The notes beneath the pieces were generated by a model. It worked only from the letters and a program-made list of their open reading frames with translations, had not been told where the DNA came from and ran no database searches. The position numbers and the translations under genes were made by a program. This document shows positions 59,201 to 64,000 of a stretch of DNA of 64,000 bases, in pieces. Source of the DNA: Eunapius fragilis (taxonomy: Eukaryota; Porifera; Demospongiae; Spongillida; Spongillidae); contig OY811976.1 of assembly GCA_963681505.1 (NCBI GenBank), forward strand, positions 6,066,003 through 6,130,002, written 5' to 3'. Numbering within the stretch: the first letter of the stretch is position 1; each line of letters starts with the position of its first letter.

Positions 59201-62200
59201 TGACCAAACCATGCAAACTTGCTTTGACCCACCAGACATGACCATCATTTTACCCAACTGTCCAGCATCTTGTCACCCTCAAGGTCCACCATTTAACCCT
59301 CCTACCGCACTGGTCCACCATGTCACCCTCATCCCTCCCCCCTCCCTCATGGTCCACCATGTTACCATCGTACCTCAATCCTCCCTCGTGATCCACCACA
59401 TCACCCTCTACCCTTACCATCCCTCATGGTCCACCATGTCACCCTCCTCCCTCACTTCTACCTCATAGTCCACCATGTCACCCTCCTCCCTCACTTTGCC
59501 TCATGGTCCACCATGTCACTCTCCTCCCTCATGGCCCACCATGTCACCCTCTCCCTCATAGTCCACCATGTCACCCTCCTCCCTCACTCTCCATCATGAT
59601 CCACCATGTCACCCCTCCCTCACTCTCCATCATGATCCACCATGTCACCCCTCCCTCACTCCTCCCTCATGGTCCACCATGTCACCCTCTTCACTCACCC
59701 CTCCCTCATGGTCCACCATGTCACCCCCTCCCTCATGGTCCACCATGTCACCCTCCTCTCTCACACTCCCTCATGGTCCACCATGTCACCCTCCTCTCTC
59801 ACACCTCCCTCATGGTCCTCCCTCATGGCCCACCCACCATGTCACCCTCCTCCCTCATGGTCCACCATGTCACCCTCCTCCCACCCCTCCCTCATGGTGT
59901 ATACAAACGCCTACTGACCTTAAAATGGTGGTTTCTGTAGTTATGACGAACACTGAAGCTCCGCGCTCCCACTGACAGTAGATCCAGGTGGGGGGGGGGG
60001 GGGGGGGGGGGGGGGTTCCCCCTTTAAAACCGCAATGAAAATTTAATTATATAATTTGAAACAATTCAGAATTATTGCAAATTAAAGATGGCTGAAATTC
60101 GTAATACAACTGCAGCTGCGTGAGCAAACGAACGGCAAGGCAGTATTATGACATTATGTAGTGTTTTGCGCATGATATAATAAAAAAGCGTTGGGGGTTG
60201 GGGCTCCACCCCAGACCACCTTACTGGGCAGGAGGGTACCCCTCCCCCGCTTTAATGAATATTAATTAACAACCCCCATTTTGGATCCGCCACTGGCCAC
60301 ATACACTGACTGCCAAGCCTCGTGGCAGTGGTCATCTTGGATCATACAGGTAGCTTGTATCTACATAGGAATCCAAGCAGTACTCTGTACTGAACTCTAA
60401 ATTTTATGATATCATGCGAATCGAACAGAGATCAATGGAGCATAAGACTTACTGTTCCTTACCACATACTACTGAAGGAGTTCGATTAAAGCACAGAGAT
60501 CCGTAGTTAGTAGTAAGTGGGTATTTTTTAAGTATATCACTCACGTAATTCGTATTGTAATTAGAGTTTTCAATGAGAAAGCATTACTTTTCTATGAGCA
60601 ATAGTGCAGCCATGGGGCCTAATAAGAATTCTTGTGGAATAGTAGTGCAAACTGTTGTATTTCTCAAGAACAACGGGTATAATCAATGTATTAAACATAC
60701 TATGATTGAAAATTGTTGAAAAGGATGGCATATGAACCAATGTATTTCAAACCTGTTTTCCTGTGCTAATGGGAAATTTCCTTCAAATTCATATGCATTT
60801 AGTGAGAACGTGAATGGAATGTTGTTGGATGATTTTAAATGGAGTACATGATTGTAGGTTATATAGGTTGAGTTATTAAGGTGGTGATTGGTCTCAGTGG
60901 TTAGTGTTGGTTGGTTAGGTTTACATTACTATTGATATGCACAAGTGCACAGTAAAGCAATGCAATCTATTAAACTCTATTTAGAAAACACATGTTACTG
61001 TAGACCATTTTGTCTGTGTTATTAAGTGATATGCATAGCTCTAGTTTGGGTGTGAGACCAGGTTGATTTCTGTGCAGACATAAAATAAATAATTTATCTT
61101 CTCAGTGTGCACTCCACAAGCACCATAAAATGAATAACCAAGGTACTCAGCAGAAAATTAGGCAAAACCTATTCGGGAGAAATCGATTTTGTTTTTTAAA
61201 CTATTTGGAAAAATCGATTTTCAGATCCACAATAACCTGAAAAATCGATTAGTGCTTTAAAGGTATTAGGAAAAATCGATTTTCATTATGCAGGGGAGGT
61301 TACACACCCTACTTCCTGTATTCCCCTCATGAATGTATTTTTGCAATAGCCCCACCTCCAGGGTGCTCACTGAATAAGCCAGTTCTAATACTCTTTCTAT
61401 TCTGGTGGGGCCAACTTGTTGGCATGTCCCTATGCTTGTCCATATTACACCAGCCACTATGCTGCATTGTCAGTCATCTGTCTGATATGGTGTCCTGGTA
61501 CAAAAGCATCTGCAGCGGAATGAAGTGTCCATGCTAACATCATGGTCAGTCCTCTGGCTTAAGCCAGAAACACCTAAAATACATGCACTGTTGATGGGTA
61601 TAGTGGTGTAATTCCATGCAAATCTGTAGAAGGGATTTAAGGGTGTGTGAGTATCTGAAGATCAAGTACCTTCAGTTGACTTTGAGGGCCAAGAGGGGAA
61701 GGATGAACAAACCCAGAAAAAGCCAGCAGTAAGGCCATGCAGTGTACGAATAAATGTGTACTTTATAATGATGCTGAAGTACTATTTGAGAAATCGATTT
61801 TGTTTTTTAAACTATTTGGAAAAATCGATTTTCAGATCCACAATAACCTGAAAAATAGATTAGTACTTTAAAAGTATTAGGAAAAATCGATTTTCATTAT
61901 GCAGGGGGAGGTTACACACCCTACTTCCTGTATTCCCCTCATGAATGTATTTTTGCTATAGTCCCGCCTCCAGGGTGCTCACTGAATAAGCCAGTTCTAA
62001 TAATCCTTCTATTCTGGCGGGACCAACTTGTTGGCATGTCCCTATGCTTGTCCATATTACACCAGCCCCTATGCTGCATTGTCAGTCATCTGTCTGGTAT
62101 GGTGTCCAGGTACAAAAATATCTGCAGCGGTATGAAGTGTCCATGCTAACATCATGGTCAGTCCCCTGGCTTAAGCCAGAAACACCTATAATACATACAC

Positions 62201-64000
62201 TGTTGATGGGTATTGTGGTGTAGTTCCATGCATATCTGTAGAAGAGATGTAAAGGTGTGTGAGTATCTGAAGATCAAGTTCCTTCAGTTGACGTTGAGGG
62301 CACCAAGAGGGGAAGGATGAACAAACCCAGAAAAAGCCAGCAGTAAGGCCATGCAGTGTACGAATAAAGGTGGACTTTATGATGATGCTGAAGTACTATT
62401 TGAATCCAAACTGGTGTCAGCACATTGTCAATGGGTATGAAAAATTGAAACCGGGTTCAGTGTTTTTTGGATTGATGGGGTTAATTGCATGCATGTGGCC
62501 ATTTGAAGTTGTCCTCTTATTCCTAGGTTCTCAACAAAGTTATGGGCTGAAGTGTGCTCTTCCAATAATAACTCTCGTGTCGTAGCTAGATTATTTTTGT
62601 CTGGAAGCTATTCTGAAGCTAGAGAGTCCGTTTTGGTTCATTTGACACGAGCAGCTGTATGGTAGTTTTGTGTGCCATTAATTAGTAGTTGTGTCCATTG
62701 AACATGCTTCCATGTGATACATGCATTGAAGGACAGCCAGTCATTGGTTGGTAGTGGTGTGCACAGAGAAACGTTAACCCTCTTTCAAATCATTATAGGA
62801 TGAACCCAAGCACCTTTTGACAGTAATGATGTAATGCCAGCAGAGCCAGTCGAGACAGCTGCTGGAATTGCTGTTCCCCTTGAACTGTTTATATCTGTTT
62901 TAGTTTACATTGTATCAATCATGTATGTAATACTTAACGTTAGTGCATGCACTGTTTTACACATTATTTCTTTGTGGACTGTGATAATGCAAACTTAATA
63001 TTGTCAAATCACCAACCAAAATTGCAGGTCAAAAGATGCTATTATGTTTAGCTTGTACTATTTGTAACAATGTGTAGTATAGCCAGCTAGATTTTAATTT
63101 GCGGCGCATGGTTAATAGTAAATGCTTACCGCATTGTGAAACAAAACTAAGCAGGGAATCACCACATGTACTCATAATTGCCTGTGAGTACTCACATATG
63201 AAGGAAATCCAAGTTTCCGTAAACCTATTGGTGAAGACTATACATCTCATGCATGACCAGGTTACTATTGCATCACAAAGAAGCCGGCATGAAAATTTTT
63301 CATGGGCTTTGGGAATATTATGGAGACCAAAATAGACAAAGCTGAAAAAAAAAAGAATTCATCTAGCTTTCAAATTTGTTTATTATAAATCAATGCCTCC
63401 ATATTATTCCAGGCATTTGTAGTTGGGTTCAGTGGTACCATTCATCTCTTTCCCTCCATCAGTCATGTAATCCTACTGAAGGAGTAAAACAGAGAATCCA
63501 TTAGGCCCATGTTTGCTTTGCTTGGTGCATAAGCTATTGGACGGATTGACGGTCAAAACTCAGCATTCAAGCTACTTTTGCTTGCATTTTGATGATGGCC
63601 GATGGTATTACTAGTTTTATAGAAAATCTGAAGGTTTTAGCTAATATATATATGGTTCAGTTGATCCAGCCAGAATTGATCTGCAATTGGTATGTGTATC
63701 AGTCTAGAAAAGTCTGAGAAAGCTTTCCAATGCTGTTCATCCCTTAAACCCTACTTGTAATCCTTCTACAGGCTCTTGCAATGGTAATAAAGGAGCGGCA
63801 GTGTCATATAATATACTTAAACTTTCATAGCAACTTACCTGGGTGTACATTTCTGTAATAATAACTCTCGTGTCGTAGCTAGATTATTAAGCTATTCTGA
63901 AGCTAGAGAGTCCGTTTTTGGTTCATTTGACACGAGCAGCTGTACGGTAGTTTTGTGTGCCATTAATTAATAGTTGTGTCCATTGAACATGCTTCCATGT

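Overview
This is a eukaryotic, almost certainly metazoan, nuclear window. Several genes carry GT-AG introns. There is a complete animal-type cytoplasmic actin (377 aa, one phase-0 intron). Long stretches of non-coding DNA are packed with transposons, foldback elements, satellites and microsatellites. There are no operons, RBSs or bacterial genes. The mix of a plant-type purple acid phosphatase, a secreted amine oxidase, an OTU-bearing Helitron, integrase-type (Ginger-like) elements, Penelope-like and hAT remnants would suit a marine invertebrate. A demosponge is my best guess, but that is inference.

Layout. 0.3-2.1 kb (+): five consecutive exons of a purple acid phosphatase. 2.3-6.6 kb: a degenerate 140-150 bp satellite, a Penelope-like reverse transcriptase remnant and a DDE transposase pseudogene abutting it. 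7.6-13.3 kb: a foldback element, a repetitive Gly/Arg/Asp ORF, 65-bp repeats, a 60/75-bp satellite and a 96-bp tandem repeat. 13.5-20.9 kb (-): a large, apparently intact Helitron with Rep, Pif1-type helicase and C-terminal OTU protease; its two exons splice in frame to 2,193 aa. 22.4-23.6 kb (-): actin with a TATA box and a CArg box upstream. 24-29 kb: hAT-like and foldback elements and a pure 1.6-kb (GTAT)n tract. 30.9-38.0 kb: foldback elements, a Helitron exon-1 relative, and a broken Ginger-like integrase joined to an OTU domain. 38.6-42.3 kb (-): an intronless secreted/anchored FAD amine oxidase plus a decayed tandem copy. 43-50 kb: foldback elements and a composite insertion (non-autonomous Helitron with a foldback end, itself split by a CACTA-like element). 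52-57 kb: LINE fragment and nested hAT-like and TA-flanked elements. 57.5-59.1 kb (-): a decayed intron-containing integrase gene. 59.3-64 kb: minisatellites and direct duplications.

Only three host genes are well supported: purple acid phosphatase, actin and amine oxidase. The rest records several layers of transposition. The most informative points are: (1) the spliced OTU-Helitron with an N-terminal 15-residue repeat exon; (2) a second, clearly related OTU domain attached to a different transposon class (integrase/Ginger1-like) 16 kb away; (3) a composite insertion whose ends can be read from a paralogous empty site at 31.6 kb, giving Helitron-like A^T integration and showing that the foldback family forms its 3' end; (4) a 3,473-bp CACAGG-ended element with a TAT duplication inside that foldback.
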